Positions 1 to 7,390 of a stretch of DNA of 8,376 nt are shown here, piece by piece. Source of the DNA: CAZQLE01 sp964593905 (GTDB lineage: Bacteria; Chloroflexota; Anaerolineae; Anaerolineales; Anaerolineaceae); NCBI GenBank assembly GCA_964593905.1, contig CAZQLE010000176.1, positions 1 to 8,376 of the forward strand, in the 5' to 3' direction. The notes under the pieces were generated by a model. It saw nothing but the letters and a program-made list of their open reading frames with translations, did not search any database and was not told where the DNA came from. The position numbers and the translations under genes are program-made. How positions within the stretch are numbered: the first letter of the stretch is position 1; every line of letters begins with the position of its first letter.

Positions 1-777
1 TTATTGATATAAATAGGGCTGTTGGGGTTCAAGAACCGGTTCAATGGTTTCAGCCTGCACCACCGGCACCTGTTTCCCTTCGCGCGCTTCCATCGACAAT
101 GTTCCCCGCACCCTTACCCAGGTATTAGCGGGCATCGCAGTCGCTTCGGGCCACTCCACTTCCATGCCAATGGCCATCGCGTCTGCCACACAACAGGTGA
201 GGGTGAAGCGGCCAACCAGAAAACGGTCTTCCTTCAACCGCAAATCATGAAAAACAAACCCGGTTACATCCACCTGCTGACCGTTCAACACAGATAGCGC
301 GGCTTCATCCTCAAACAACCGCAGCCAGTCTAGAACAGAGCGCTGTTCAGAGGGCAGGGCCGCAAGCTCTGCGCTGATCCCCCCGCTGCGGCTGGCCACC
401 CCATCCACCGTCATGCCGCGTGCCGCCGCCGCCACGCTGCCCAGAGGGCGCACCGGAACCAGCACCCCCAGGACCAGCGGAATGACCAGCCAGATCAGGT
501 TCCGTTTTCGAAAAGCGCCATGTTCATGATCGGGGTGATGATGAGCATGATCGCTGTCAGCTTCCGCCGGGTTTTCACCGGCCTCAGAAACCGGCTTACG
601 GCCCGCCATCAACGACTGGGCAGCCGCCAGCAGCAGCACTGCCGCCATTAACACCAAAAAGACAAACCGCCGGTTGATATACAGCAAAATCGTGCCGTCA
701 TAAACTTTAAACAAAAAGAAGAAGCCCAGACCGGCCAGCAGAAGCGCTTGCAGAATCCGATAACCTCTGTTTTCCAT
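1..777 (-). CDS. TIGR03943/DUF1980 (YcgQ-like) membrane protein, permease partner
   Basis: This is a 258-residue membrane protein of the TIGR03943/DUF1980 family, which normally accompanies a DUF318 permease; the biochemical role is not established. Hydrophobic segments lie at about residues 8-26, 38-57 and 93-114. A hydrophilic loop between the second and third carries six histidines and acidic residues (HAHHHPDHEHG, residues 77-87). The C-terminal half is soluble and holds a Cys-Cys pair (TCCVADA, Cys195-Cys196). Arg/Lys residues before the third helix suggest the His loop is cytoplasmic and the C-terminal domain outside, but this is inference. An in-frame GTG at 786 would add three residues. 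The ATG at 777 is preferred because AGGTGAG sits just before it, overlapping the end of the upstream permease gene, so the two are probably translated together. The stop codon lies exactly at the left edge, so the gene is complete. Family assignment is good; substrate unknown. Confidence 0.85.
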   Translation of the reverse strand: MENRGYRILQALLLAGLGFFFLFKVYDGTILLYINRRFVFLVLMAAVLLLAAAQSLMAGRKPVSEAGENPAEADSDHAHHHPDHEHGAFRKRNLIWLVIPLVLGVLVPVRPLGSVAAAARGMTVDGVASRSGGISAELAALPSEQRSVLDWLRLFEDEAALSVLNGQQVDVTGFVFHDLRLKEDRFLVGRFTLTCCVADAMAIGMEVEWPEATAMPANTWVRVRGTLSMEAREGKQVPVVQAETIEPVLEPQQPYLYQ

Positions 778-781
778 ATTT

Positions 782-788
782 CTCACCT
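782..788 (-). promoter_or_regulatory. Shine-Dalgarno deciding the start of the YcgQ-like gene
   Basis: On the minus strand AGGTGAG precedes the ATG at 777 by 4 nt (5 nt from AGGTGA). It overlaps both the TAG stop of the permease gene and the alternative GTG start at 786. This favours the ATG over the GTG and implies translational coupling with the permease. Confidence 0.6.
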
Positions 789-1848
789 AATAAACCACCA
801 GAATATTCATCACCAACCCGGCCAGAAGCGAAAGCAGCAGCGGGATTAAGACCAGGTACAAGACGGTTCGCCGCTTGAAGACCCGTAAATACATCAGCAC
901 ACTTTTAATATCCACCATCGGCCCAAAAACCAGAAAGGTGAGAATCGATCCGGTGGAAAAAGTGCTGGTAAACGCCAGTGCAATAAACGCGTCCACCGTT
1001 GAGCAAATGGATAAAATGGCCGCCAGAGCTGCCATAATCAACGGAGAGAGCGCCGGACCGCTGCCAACGGCCAACAACACACTTTGCGGCACAAAAGTCT
1101 GTAAAAGCGCCGCCAGAAGCGCGCCCGCAACCAGAAACCGGCCCATTTCAACAAACTCATCTGCGGCAATGGTAAAAACCCGCTGCAAGCGGAGTGTAAA
1201 TCGATCCTGGCTGGGGGTTGCAGATGAATCAGGCAGATTGCCGGAAGGTTGCAAAACCGGGCGCAGCACCTGAGCAGGGTCGGGTTGCAGCGAAAATAAA
1301 GCTCCGGTGATCACGGCAATTGCCAGCGTGATCCCAATTCGGCCCCAGAAAATTGGGCTAAACCCGAATGCCGACAGGGTAGAGGCAATGACAATCGGGT
1401 TAATCACCGGCGCAGCCAGCAGAAAAGCAATCCCCACCGGCAGCGGCAGCCCTTTTCGCATCAACCGACGGGTCAACGGCACCACGCCACATTCACACAC
1501 CGGAAAAAACAGCCCCATCAGGCTGCCAGCCAGCGCCCCGCTAAGACCGCGCTTGGGGATCATTTTCAAAAATGCGGTGGTGTCCAGAAATTCTTCAACC
1601 AGACCCGAGGCCAGCGTGCCCAGAAGCAGATAAGGCGCCGCCTCAATGAAAATTCCTAAAAACACGGCCGTAAAGCCATACAGGTGTTCCACCGAAAAAC
1701 GGGCCGCACCCCGGGCCGAGAATACCCAGACTGCCAGAACCAGCAAAACCAGACCGGCTAAAAACACATTTCGTAAATGTGCGAACCGCCGAGTGCGTAA
1801 AGATATTTGCACCTTATTCAATCGTCTTGCTCCACAATTTTCTTGCAA
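787..1848 (-). CDS. Permease, PF03773 (ArsP_1/DUF318, YraQ/YcgR-like)
   Basis: This is a 353-residue polytopic inner-membrane protein with roughly eight hydrophobic segments and a polar central linker (about residues 188-217). The family hallmark is clear: PVCECG (Cys118, Cys120) followed by VPLTRRL, a G-L-P motif and AAPVINPI (146-152). The second half repeats the pattern in diverged form: ICSTVDAF (281-288), then GPMVDIKS (309-316), consistent with an internal duplication of the fold. DUF318 relatives include ArsP-type exporters of organoarsenicals, but most members have no known substrate. No ArsR-type regulator or other arsenic gene is in view, so arsenic is not claimed. The start is TTG at 1848 with GAGGG 7 nt upstream. 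A GTG at residue 13 is an alternative, so the first 12 residues are uncertain. It directly abuts the downstream YcgQ-like gene, the usual partner arrangement. No convincing promoter is visible in the 118-bp upstream gap. Confidence 0.87.
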   Translation of the reverse strand: MQENCGARRLNKVQISLRTRRFAHLRNVFLAGLVLLVLAVWVFSARGAARFSVEHLYGFTAVFLGIFIEAAPYLLLGTLASGLVEEFLDTTAFLKMIPKRGLSGALAGSLMGLFFPVCECGVVPLTRRLMRKGLPLPVGIAFLLAAPVINPIVIASTLSAFGFSPIFWGRIGITLAIAVITGALFSLQPDPAQVLRPVLQPSGNLPDSSATPSQDRFTLRLQRVFTIAADEFVEMGRFLVAGALLAALLQTFVPQSVLLAVGSGPALSPLIMAALAAILSICSTVDAFIALAFTSTFSTGSILTFLVFGPMVDIKSVLMYLRVFKRRTVLYLVLIPLLLSLLAGLVMNILVVY

Positions 1849-1874
1849 AAAAGGACCCTCACGCAGAGCCCTGT

Positions 1875-1906
1875 AAAAGCCAGGGGCGGGATGTTAACCC
1901 CGCCCC
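1875..1906 (-). terminator. Probable rho-independent terminator of the LysM gene
   Basis: A perfect 8-bp GC-only inverted repeat (1883-1890 with 1899-1906, 8-nt loop) reads on the minus strand as a strong hairpin followed by TGGC and then TTTT at 1878-1875. It lies about 60 nt past the LysM stop codon. The U-run is short and offset, so termination may be partial. Because it also lies only 35-58 nt before the permease start, it would sit in the permease leader if transcription reads through. Confidence 0.5.
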
Positions 1907-1966
1907 GGTTGATACGTTTACTGGTGCAACCCAGTGTGGATGTGATTGTTCAGGCCAACAGGCCGA

Positions 1967-2728
1967 TTATGGATTTCGGGTTGCAGTGGCGCTGGCAGCG
2001 GCCGTGGCAGCAGTGGTTGCCTGCGCCGCCGGGGTAACCGAGCCGGGCTGAGGCGTGCTGGAAGGCGCCACAGTGCGCGTGGGGGTCACCAGATTGACCC
2101 GAATGGACAGTTTATCACCGGCGCGCAATGTGTTCACATTGGTGATCTTGTTGTCGGTGATGATCGCTTCTTTGGTGGTGTTGAATTTGGAAGCGATGAG
2201 ATCGAGGGTATCACCCAATCGCACCGTATATTCGATCTTGGTGCCGCGGGCAATGTCGCTCGGCAAAGGCGTTTCGGTCGGAAGCTCCTGGTTGGGAGCC
2301 GGGATCAAGATTTTATCTCCGGGGGCAATCGGGCAGGCGCCGCCGAAATTATTGATCGCCAGCAAAACCTCAAAATCGACTTCGAAGGTCTGTGCGATTT
2401 CCCAGCAGTTGTCATTCTCCTGAACCGTATATTCCTGCGGCCCGGTGGCAGTGGGGGTTTGGGTGATGGTGGGTGTGACGGTTTCGGTGGCGGTCAGGGT
2501 CGGGGTTGCCGAAGGAACGGTTGCCGTTGGCGTAAAGGTATTCGTCGGTGTGGGGGTCCTGGTTGCAAACAGCGAAATACCGCTGCCCGACCCCGAAAGC
2601 CAGATGATGAGGATGACAATCCCCACAACAACCAGCAGCCCTGCCAGACCCCAGATGAGGAATGGCATCATTTTTTGCCGCTTTTGGAATGAGTCGATCA
2701 CACTTTGAGGTGAATTTTTTTCTGTCAT
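1967..2728 (-). CDS. Membrane-anchored protein with two LysM domains and a Thr/Pro linker
   Basis: This 253-residue protein probably binds peptidoglycan or another GlcNAc-containing glycan at the cell surface. The cytoplasmic start (1-21, rich in Lys/Arg) leads into one transmembrane helix (about 22-45) with no signal-peptidase site evident, so it is likely anchored with the C-terminus outside. A Thr/Pro linker follows (about 57-97). LysM1 spans about 99-145 (YTVQENDNCWEIA... to GDKILIP) and LysM2 about 167-213 (YTVRLGDTLDLIA... to GDKLSIRV). The tail is low-complexity Ala/Thr. LysM1 alone carries two cysteines, Cys108 and Cys132. No catalytic domain (amidase, NlpC/P60, glucosaminidase) is present. 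The ATG at 2728 has AGGAAA a few bases upstream. The gene follows uvrA by 108 bp on the same strand and may share its transcript. A lone TAGAAT (minus strand, 2809-2804) could be a private -10, but no -35 matches. Domain calls are firm; the biological role is unknown. Confidence 0.85.
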   Translation of the reverse strand: MTEKNSPQSVIDSFQKRQKMMPFLIWGLAGLLVVVGIVILIIWLSGSGSGISLFATRTPTPTNTFTPTATVPSATPTLTATETVTPTITQTPTATGPQEYTVQENDNCWEIAQTFEVDFEVLLAINNFGGACPIAPGDKILIPAPNQELPTETPLPSDIARGTKIEYTVRLGDTLDLIASKFNTTKEAIITDNKITNVNTLRAGDKLSIRVNLVTPTRTVAPSSTPQPGSVTPAAQATTAATAAASATATRNP

Positions 2729-2836
2729 ATCGTTTCCTGTTGCTTGTACCCTGCGCAGCAGAAGAAAGCAAGTTCATCTCGGCTAACGCGGGCTGGATAG
2801 TGGATTCTAACTGGATCTAACCCGAATTAAAGAATT

Positions 2837-5752
2837 TTACCCGAGTTTTTCAGATTGTGACAGAACATGACTATCCCGGATATATTTGTCAAGAAACTGA
2901 CCGGTATAAGATTCGGATACCTGGCAGATTTCCTCGGGGGTTCCACTGGCAATCAACCACCCGCCCCGGTCGCCGCCTTCCGGGCCCAGGTCCAGGATAT
3001 AGTCAGCAACCTTGATAATATCCAGATTATGCTCGATGATCAAGACAGAATTGCCGTTATCCACCAGACGCTGCAAGACCTCGATCAGTTTGTGCACATC
3101 GGCAGCATGCAGCCCCACCGAAGGTTCATCCAACACATACAACGTTCGCCCGGTGGCCCGCCGCGAGAGTTCTTTGGATAACTTCACCCGCTGCGCTTCG
3201 CCACCAGATAAAGTCGGGGCCGGTTGACCGATCTTGACATAACCCAGCCCCACCTCGGTTAAGAGTTGCAGCTTTGAAAGGATCGCCGGAAAAGCGGCAA
3301 ACACTTCCAAACCACCTTCCACGGTGGTATCCAGCACATCGGCAATCGAATACCCCTTAAACTTCACTTGCAGCGTTTCGCGGTTAAACCGGGCCCCGTG
3401 GCACACATCGCAGGGCACGTACACATCTGGCAGAAATTGCATTTCAATTCTTAATTGGCCCTGCCCCTGACATGCCTCACACCGCCCGCCATGCACATTG
3501 AATGAGAACCGCCCGGCTTTATAGCCGCGCATCTTGCTCTCGGGCAATTCGGCATACAGCTTGCGAATTTCATCCCAGATGCCGGTATAGGTGCCGGGGT
3601 TCGAACGCGGGGTGCGGCCGATGGGAGACTGATCAATATTGATGATCTTGTCAATATACTCCAGGCCTTCAATCCGCTCATGCTGACCCGGATGAGTGTG
3701 CGCGCCATGCAGTTCATGCGCCAGGGCGCTGTAGAGAATATCGTTCATCAGGGTCGATTTACCGCTGCCCGAGACGCCGGTGATGCACACCAGCTTACCC
3801 AGGGGGATCTCAACCGTCAGATTTTTAAGATTATTTTCCGAAGCCCCCACCACGGTCAGATGTTTACCATTACCGGTGCGGCGCTGCTTCGGGATGGGCA
3901 CTTCCTTGCGGTGTGAAAGGTAGGCCCCGGTTAAAGATTCTTCCGAGGCCAGAATCGCTTCCACCGGCCCCTCGGCAATTACCCGGCCGCCATGCTCACC
4001 CGCGCCCGGTCCAAGGTCCACAATCCAGTCGGCCGTGCGGATGGTCTCTTCGTCATGCTCCACCACCAGCACCGTATTGCCCAGATCGCGTAGATGCTTT
4101 AGGGTCTCCAACAGCCGGTCATTGTCGCGCGGGTGCAGCCCAATGGAGGGTTCATCCAACACATATAACACCCCCATCAACTGCGAGCCAATCTGGGTTG
4201 CCAGACGAATGCGCTGCGCTTCGCCGCCCGAAAGCGAACCCGCCGGGCGGTGAAGGGTCAGATAATCTAACCCCACATTAACCAGAAAACCCAGGCGGGC
4301 CAAAATCTCTTTCAAAATCCGTTCGGCAATCGCGCGGTGGCGCGGGCTGAGCGTGTGGTCGTCTCCGGCCAAACGGGTCGCCCAGTCCAACATCCGGTTC
4401 ACCGGCCAGGTGGTAACCTGGATAATATTGCTGTCCAAAATGGTCACTGCCAGCGCCTCGGGCCGCAAACGGCTGCCAAGACAGGTCGGGCAGGGCTTGT
4501 TGGTCATAAACTCCGAGATTTTGTTGCGAATATAATCAGAGTTTGTTTCGCGGTAGCGCCGTTCCAGGTTGGGAATTACACCTTCAAATGCAGATTGAAA
4601 GGTCGATTTTCGTTCATTCCGGCTTTCAAAATGGACGGTAACTTCTTTGCCCTGGGTGCCATACAAAATCACCGCCAGCTTTTCCTTGGGGATATTCTTT
4701 ACCGGGGCGTCCAGATCGATATGGTAAGCATGGGCCACCGCCTGGATCATTTGCCAGTAATATCCGCCCTCTTCGCGTGGGCCGTTCCATTCCATTGCAG
4801 CAATTGCGCCCTCGCATAACGAGCGGTCCATATCCGGGACCAGCAATTCAGGGTCAATCTCCAACCGGCTGCCCAGCCCCTGACAATCGGGGCAGGCCCC
4901 GTGCGGGGTGTTGAATGAAAAGGTGCGCGGCTCAATTTCGGTCAGCCCGGTGCCATGCTCGGGACAGGCCAGGTGCTCTGAAAACAACAGATCCTGGGCC
5001 GGCTCCACCGATAAATTCTGCGCAGTAAGGTACCCCTCACCCACCTTCAAGGCAGTCTCCACCGAGTCGGTCAGGCGCGAACGCATCTGGCGGGCGTCTT
5101 CATCCTGGTCGGCTTTTGAAAGCACCAGACGGTCTACCACGGCTTCGATGGTATGGATTTTATAACGGTCCAGGGTGATTTCTTCATCCAACGAGTAGAC
5201 TGTGCCATCCACCCGCACCCGCACAAAACCGGCCTTGCGGATCTCATCAAACACCGCCTGGTAGGTGCCTTTGCGCGCCCGCACCACCGGAGCCAGAATT
5301 AACAACCGGGTTCCTTCAGGCAAAGATTCCAGCGAATCCACAATTTCCTGGGCAGATTGCTTGGTAACCTCACGGCCGCAAACCGGGCAATGGGGAATGC
5401 CGATGCGCGCAAACAACAGACGCAGATAATCATAAATTTCGGTCACCGTGCCCACGGTGGAGCGTGGATTGTGAGAGGTGGCCTTCTGGTCAATCGAAAC
5501 CGCCGGCGATAACCCTTCAATTGCATCCACATCGGGTTTATCCATCTGACCCAAAAACTGGCGGGCATAGGCCGACAATGATTCAACATAACGGCGCTGG
5601 CCTTCGGCAAAAATGGTGTCAAACGCCAGTGAAGACTTGCCCGACCCTGAGAGACCGGTAATGACAACAAACTGGTCGCGAGGAATCTCAACGGTGATGT
5701 TCTTCAGGTTGTGCTGTCGGGCGCCAATAACACGGATTACATTTTTAGACAT
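2837..5752 (-). CDS. uvrA: UvrA, excinuclease ABC subunit A
   Basis: This is the damage-recognition ATPase of nucleotide excision repair. It is a cytoplasmic dimer that loads UvrB onto DNA lesions. The protein has 971 residues, near normal length. Both ABC cassettes are intact: Walker A GLSGSGKSS (33-41) and GVSGSGKST (659-667); signatures LSGGEAQR at 507-514 and 848-855; Walker B LYVLDEP at 529-535 and 871-877. The C-terminal zinc module is classical (Cys758, Cys761, Cys781, Cys784). The N-terminal zinc module reads Cys263-x2-His266 and Cys287-x2-Cys290, with His at one ligand position. Further Cys pairs lie at 122/125 and 421/424. The frame opens at a TTG at 5791, but the ATG at 5752 is chosen because it is preceded by an AAGG Shine-Dalgarno and gives the usual UvrA N-terminus just before GARQHNLKN. 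It is transcribed divergently from umf1. No GAAC-N4-GTTC LexA-type box was seen upstream. Confidence 0.97.
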   Translation of the reverse strand: MSKNVIRVIGARQHNLKNITVEIPRDQFVVITGLSGSGKSSLAFDTIFAEGQRRYVESLSAYARQFLGQMDKPDVDAIEGLSPAVSIDQKATSHNPRSTVGTVTEIYDYLRLLFARIGIPHCPVCGREVTKQSAQEIVDSLESLPEGTRLLILAPVVRARKGTYQAVFDEIRKAGFVRVRVDGTVYSLDEEITLDRYKIHTIEAVVDRLVLSKADQDEDARQMRSRLTDSVETALKVGEGYLTAQNLSVEPAQDLLFSEHLACPEHGTGLTEIEPRTFSFNTPHGACPDCQGLGSRLEIDPELLVPDMDRSLCEGAIAAMEWNGPREEGGYYWQMIQAVAHAYHIDLDAPVKNIPKEKLAVILYGTQGKEVTVHFESRNERKSTFQSAFEGVIPNLERRYRETNSDYIRNKISEFMTNKPCPTCLGSRLRPEALAVTILDSNIIQVTTWPVNRMLDWATRLAGDDHTLSPRHRAIAERILKEILARLGFLVNVGLDYLTLHRPAGSLSGGEAQRIRLATQIGSQLMGVLYVLDEPSIGLHPRDNDRLLETLKHLRDLGNTVLVVEHDEETIRTADWIVDLGPGAGEHGGRVIAEGPVEAILASEESLTGAYLSHRKEVPIPKQRRTGNGKHLTVVGASENNLKNLTVEIPLGKLVCITGVSGSGKSTLMNDILYSALAHELHGAHTHPGQHERIEGLEYIDKIINIDQSPIGRTPRSNPGTYTGIWDEIRKLYAELPESKMRGYKAGRFSFNVHGGRCEACQGQGQLRIEMQFLPDVYVPCDVCHGARFNRETLQVKFKGYSIADVLDTTVEGGLEVFAAFPAILSKLQLLTEVGLGYVKIGQPAPTLSGGEAQRVKLSKELSRRATGRTLYVLDEPSVGLHAADVHKLIEVLQRLVDNGNSVLIIEHNLDIIKVADYILDLGPEGGDRGGWLIASGTPEEICQVSESYTGQFLDKYIRDSHVLSQSEKLG

Positions 5753-5764
5753 ACTCACCTTCCC
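5753..5764 (-). promoter_or_regulatory. Shine-Dalgarno supporting the ATG start of uvrA
   Basis: The minus strand reads GGGAAGGTGAGT directly before the ATG at 5752, with the AAGG core 5 nt away. This supports the ATG over the upstream in-frame TTG at 5791. Confidence 0.6.
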
Positions 5765-5834
5765 ATCGCGGTGATTTAAATTTCTACTCAAACTTCCTCG
5801 CCAAAGCCATCTTTTGGCTGCAATGCAAGACCCT

Positions 5835-5864
5835 ATTATACCGCAAACTAGATCAAATTTTCGA
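5835..5864 (-). promoter_or_regulatory. Probable sigma70-type promoter for uvrA
   Basis: A perfect -10 TATAAT lies on the minus strand at 5840-5835. A -35-like TCGAAA (4 of 6 matches to TTGACA) lies at 5864-5859, with an 18-bp spacer. Transcription would begin near 5828, giving a leader of about 75 nt before the uvrA ATG. The surroundings are AT-rich, as expected for a promoter. Confidence 0.6.
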
Positions 5865-5915
5865 TTTTAATGTCTGGTTCTCTCAGAATCGCCCTGCGGC
5901 ACCACCTTCCGCCCG

Positions 5916-5966
5916 GCTGTTCGCAAAGCCGCCCGCCAGAAATGGCGCTAAGCTGTTCGCCCGCCA
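5916..5966. repeat. Short interleaved direct repeats between divergent promoters
   Basis: GCTGTTCGC occurs at 5916-5924 and 5952-5960, and GCCCGCCA at 5931-5938 and 5959-5966. The second copy looks like a compacted version of the first, lacking an internal 8 bases. They sit just upstream of, and partly overlap, the -35 zone of the umf1 promoter. They may be operator half-sites or the remnant of a small duplication. Confidence 0.4.
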
Positions 5967-5981
5967 AAGGTGCACATCCTG

Positions 5982-5987
5982 TATAAT
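5982..5987 (+). promoter_or_regulatory. -10 element of the probable umf1 promoter
   Basis: A perfect TATAAT sits 33 bp before the umf1 start. No good -35 exists at 16-18 bp; the best candidate is TTCGCC at 5956-5961, 20 bp upstream. A TG directly abuts the hexamer, one base off an extended -10. The weak -35 region coincides with the direct repeats, so an activator could be needed. The predicted transcript starts near 5994. Confidence 0.5.
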
Positions 5988-6010
5988 CAAGAGAGTTTAG
6001 TCACCTACTG

Positions 6011-6015
6011 AGGAG
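6011..6015 (+). promoter_or_regulatory. Shine-Dalgarno of umf1
   Basis: AGGAG lies 5 nt before the ATG at 6021, which fixes the start of the transporter gene. Confidence 0.7.
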
Positions 6016-6020
6016 TCTTC

Positions 6021-7349
6021 ATGGAAGCTGAAATTTTACGTAAGCGCGCCATTCAAGCCTGGACAATGTACGACTGGGCGAATTCGGCCTTTGCGACCAC
6101 CATTATGGCAGCCGTTCTACCGGTTTACTACGCCTCGGTTGCAGCCACCAACCTGGCGCCCAATGTCGCCACTTCTTACTGGGCTTTTACCACCTCAATT
6201 TCTGCCTTGCTGGCCGCGCTGCTTAGCCCAATTCTGGGCACGCTGGCCGATTTTAGCGCATCCAAGAAGAAGTTCCTTACCATCTTTATGTTAATTGGGG
6301 TCACCTTCACTGCCCTGCTGTATCTGGTTCAGAGCGGTGACTGGTTGATGGCCTCCATTTTCTTTATCTTTGCCAATATCGGTTTTGCCGGAAGCCTGGT
6401 GTATTACGATGGCCTGCTGCCTCACATCGCCAAACCCGAAGAAGTTGATCAGGTTTCTTCGCGCGGTTACGCCATGGGCTATATTGGCGGCGGCATTCTG
6501 CTGGCAATTAACCTGGCCATGATCATGGTCGTTCCGGGGTTCTTCCCGGCCGAACGCGAAGCTGAGATCGCCGGTCTGATGACCCGGCTGACCTTTGTGA
6601 GCGTGGCGCTGTGGTGGTTCATTTTTACCCTGCCGCTGTTGCGGCGCGTGCGCGAACCCGCCCGCCGGCTGGAAGTGGGTGAAGAAGGCGCCGCCCCCCT
6701 GGCCGCCAGCCTGAAACGCCTGACCCGCACGCTGGGAGAGATCCGCCGCTATCGCGATCTTTCAACCGCCCTGCTGGCCTTCTGGGTTTATACCAACGGC
6801 ATCGGCACCATCATCACCATGGCGACCATCTATGGCGCAGAAATTGGCATCGGCCAGACCACGCTGATCGGCACCCTGTTGATGGTTCAATTCCTGGCCG
6901 CCCCCTTTGCAATTCTATTCGGACGCATCTCAAAAAAACTGGGCGTCAAGCGCTCCATTTACCTCTGCCTCACCATTTACACGCTCATCGCGTGCAGCGC
7001 CTACTTCCTCAACGCCGAATGGCAGTTCTGGGCCCTGGGCGCGGCGGTAGCCACCGTGCAGGGCGGCAGCCAGGCGCTCAGCCGCTCACTGATCAGCCGC
7101 TTAATGCCCCCCAGCAAATCGGCCGAGTTTTTCAGCTTTTTCAGCGTGTTTGAAAAATTTGCCAGCATCCTCGGGCCGATCATTTTTGGCTGGGTGTCGC
7201 TGGTAATGGGCGCCAGCCGCCTTTCCATTGTCTCGCTGGTGATCTTCTTTATCGCCGGTATGCTGCTGCTGCGCAAGGTGAACGTGGAACGCGGCGTCGA
7301 AGTTGCCAGAGCCGAAGAATCGGCCATGATCACCGTCAGCGAAATATAA
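6021..7349 (+). CDS. UMF1-family (Atg22-like, PF11700) MFS transporter
   Basis: This is a 442-residue major facilitator superfamily permease of the UMF1/Atg22-like group, with about twelve hydrophobic segments split by a charged central loop (about 208-246). Family hallmarks are the N-terminal YDWANSAFATTI (17-28), the MFS loop GTLADFSASKKKF (73-85), SSRGYAMGYIGGG (147-159), WVYTNGIGTI (255-264) opening the second half, and QGGSQALSRSLISRLMP (347-363). The fungal relative Atg22 exports amino acids from the vacuole, but bacterial UMF1 substrates are largely untested, so none is assigned. The gene stands alone. It is divergent from uvrA, has its own -10 and a strong AGGAG ribosome site, and ends before a long palindrome. 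The protein looks complete, with a short hydrophilic C-terminal tail. Confidence 0.9.
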   Translation: MEAEILRKRAIQAWTMYDWANSAFATTIMAAVLPVYYASVAATNLAPNVATSYWAFTTSISALLAALLSPILGTLADFSASKKKFLTIFMLIGVTFTALLYLVQSGDWLMASIFFIFANIGFAGSLVYYDGLLPHIAKPEEVDQVSSRGYAMGYIGGGILLAINLAMIMVVPGFFPAEREAEIAGLMTRLTFVSVALWWFIFTLPLLRRVREPARRLEVGEEGAAPLAASLKRLTRTLGEIRRYRDLSTALLAFWVYTNGIGTIITMATIYGAEIGIGQTTLIGTLLMVQFLAAPFAILFGRISKKLGVKRSIYLCLTIYTLIACSAYFLNAEWQFWALGAAVATVQGGSQALSRSLISRLMPPSKSAEFFSFFSVFEKFASILGPIIFGWVSLVMGASRLSIVSLVIFFIAGMLLLRKVNVERGVEVARAEESAMITVSEI

Positions 7350-7390
7350 ACCGAGACCCACACCGGTGGTCAAACCATCTTTCCTGTAGA

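Noticed and set aside
1953..1964. GGCC-AACA-GGCC inverted repeat just after the LysM stop
   Set aside because: The stem is only 4 bp and no U-run follows on either strand; the hairpin at 1883-1906 is a far better terminator.
2440..2560. G-rich plus-strand tract with possible G-quadruplex potential
   Set aside because: Only three closely spaced runs of three or more G are present (2453-2473); the next lies over 20 nt away. The bias is explained by the Thr/Pro codons of the LysM linker on the other strand.
1946..2692. Long plus-strand open frame opposite the LysM gene (248 codons)
   Set aside because: It is Gly/Arg-rich low-complexity translation with no recognisable domain, and it is explained by the codon bias of the LysM gene on the minus strand.
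2791..2820. Three imperfect copies of a TGGAT-type word (at about 2794, 2801 and 2812) between uvrA and the LysM gene
   Set aside because: The copies are short, unevenly spaced and differ in sequence, with no associated promoter or hairpin.
3913..4819. Plus-strand open frames opposite uvrA
   Set aside because: They are shadows of the strongly conserved uvrA coding sequence, with Pro/Arg-rich products and no family resemblance.
5801..5817. CCAAA...TTTGG inverted repeat in the uvrA leader
   Set aside because: A 5-bp stem is within chance expectation, does not cover the ribosome site and has no riboswitch-like conservation that I can recognise.
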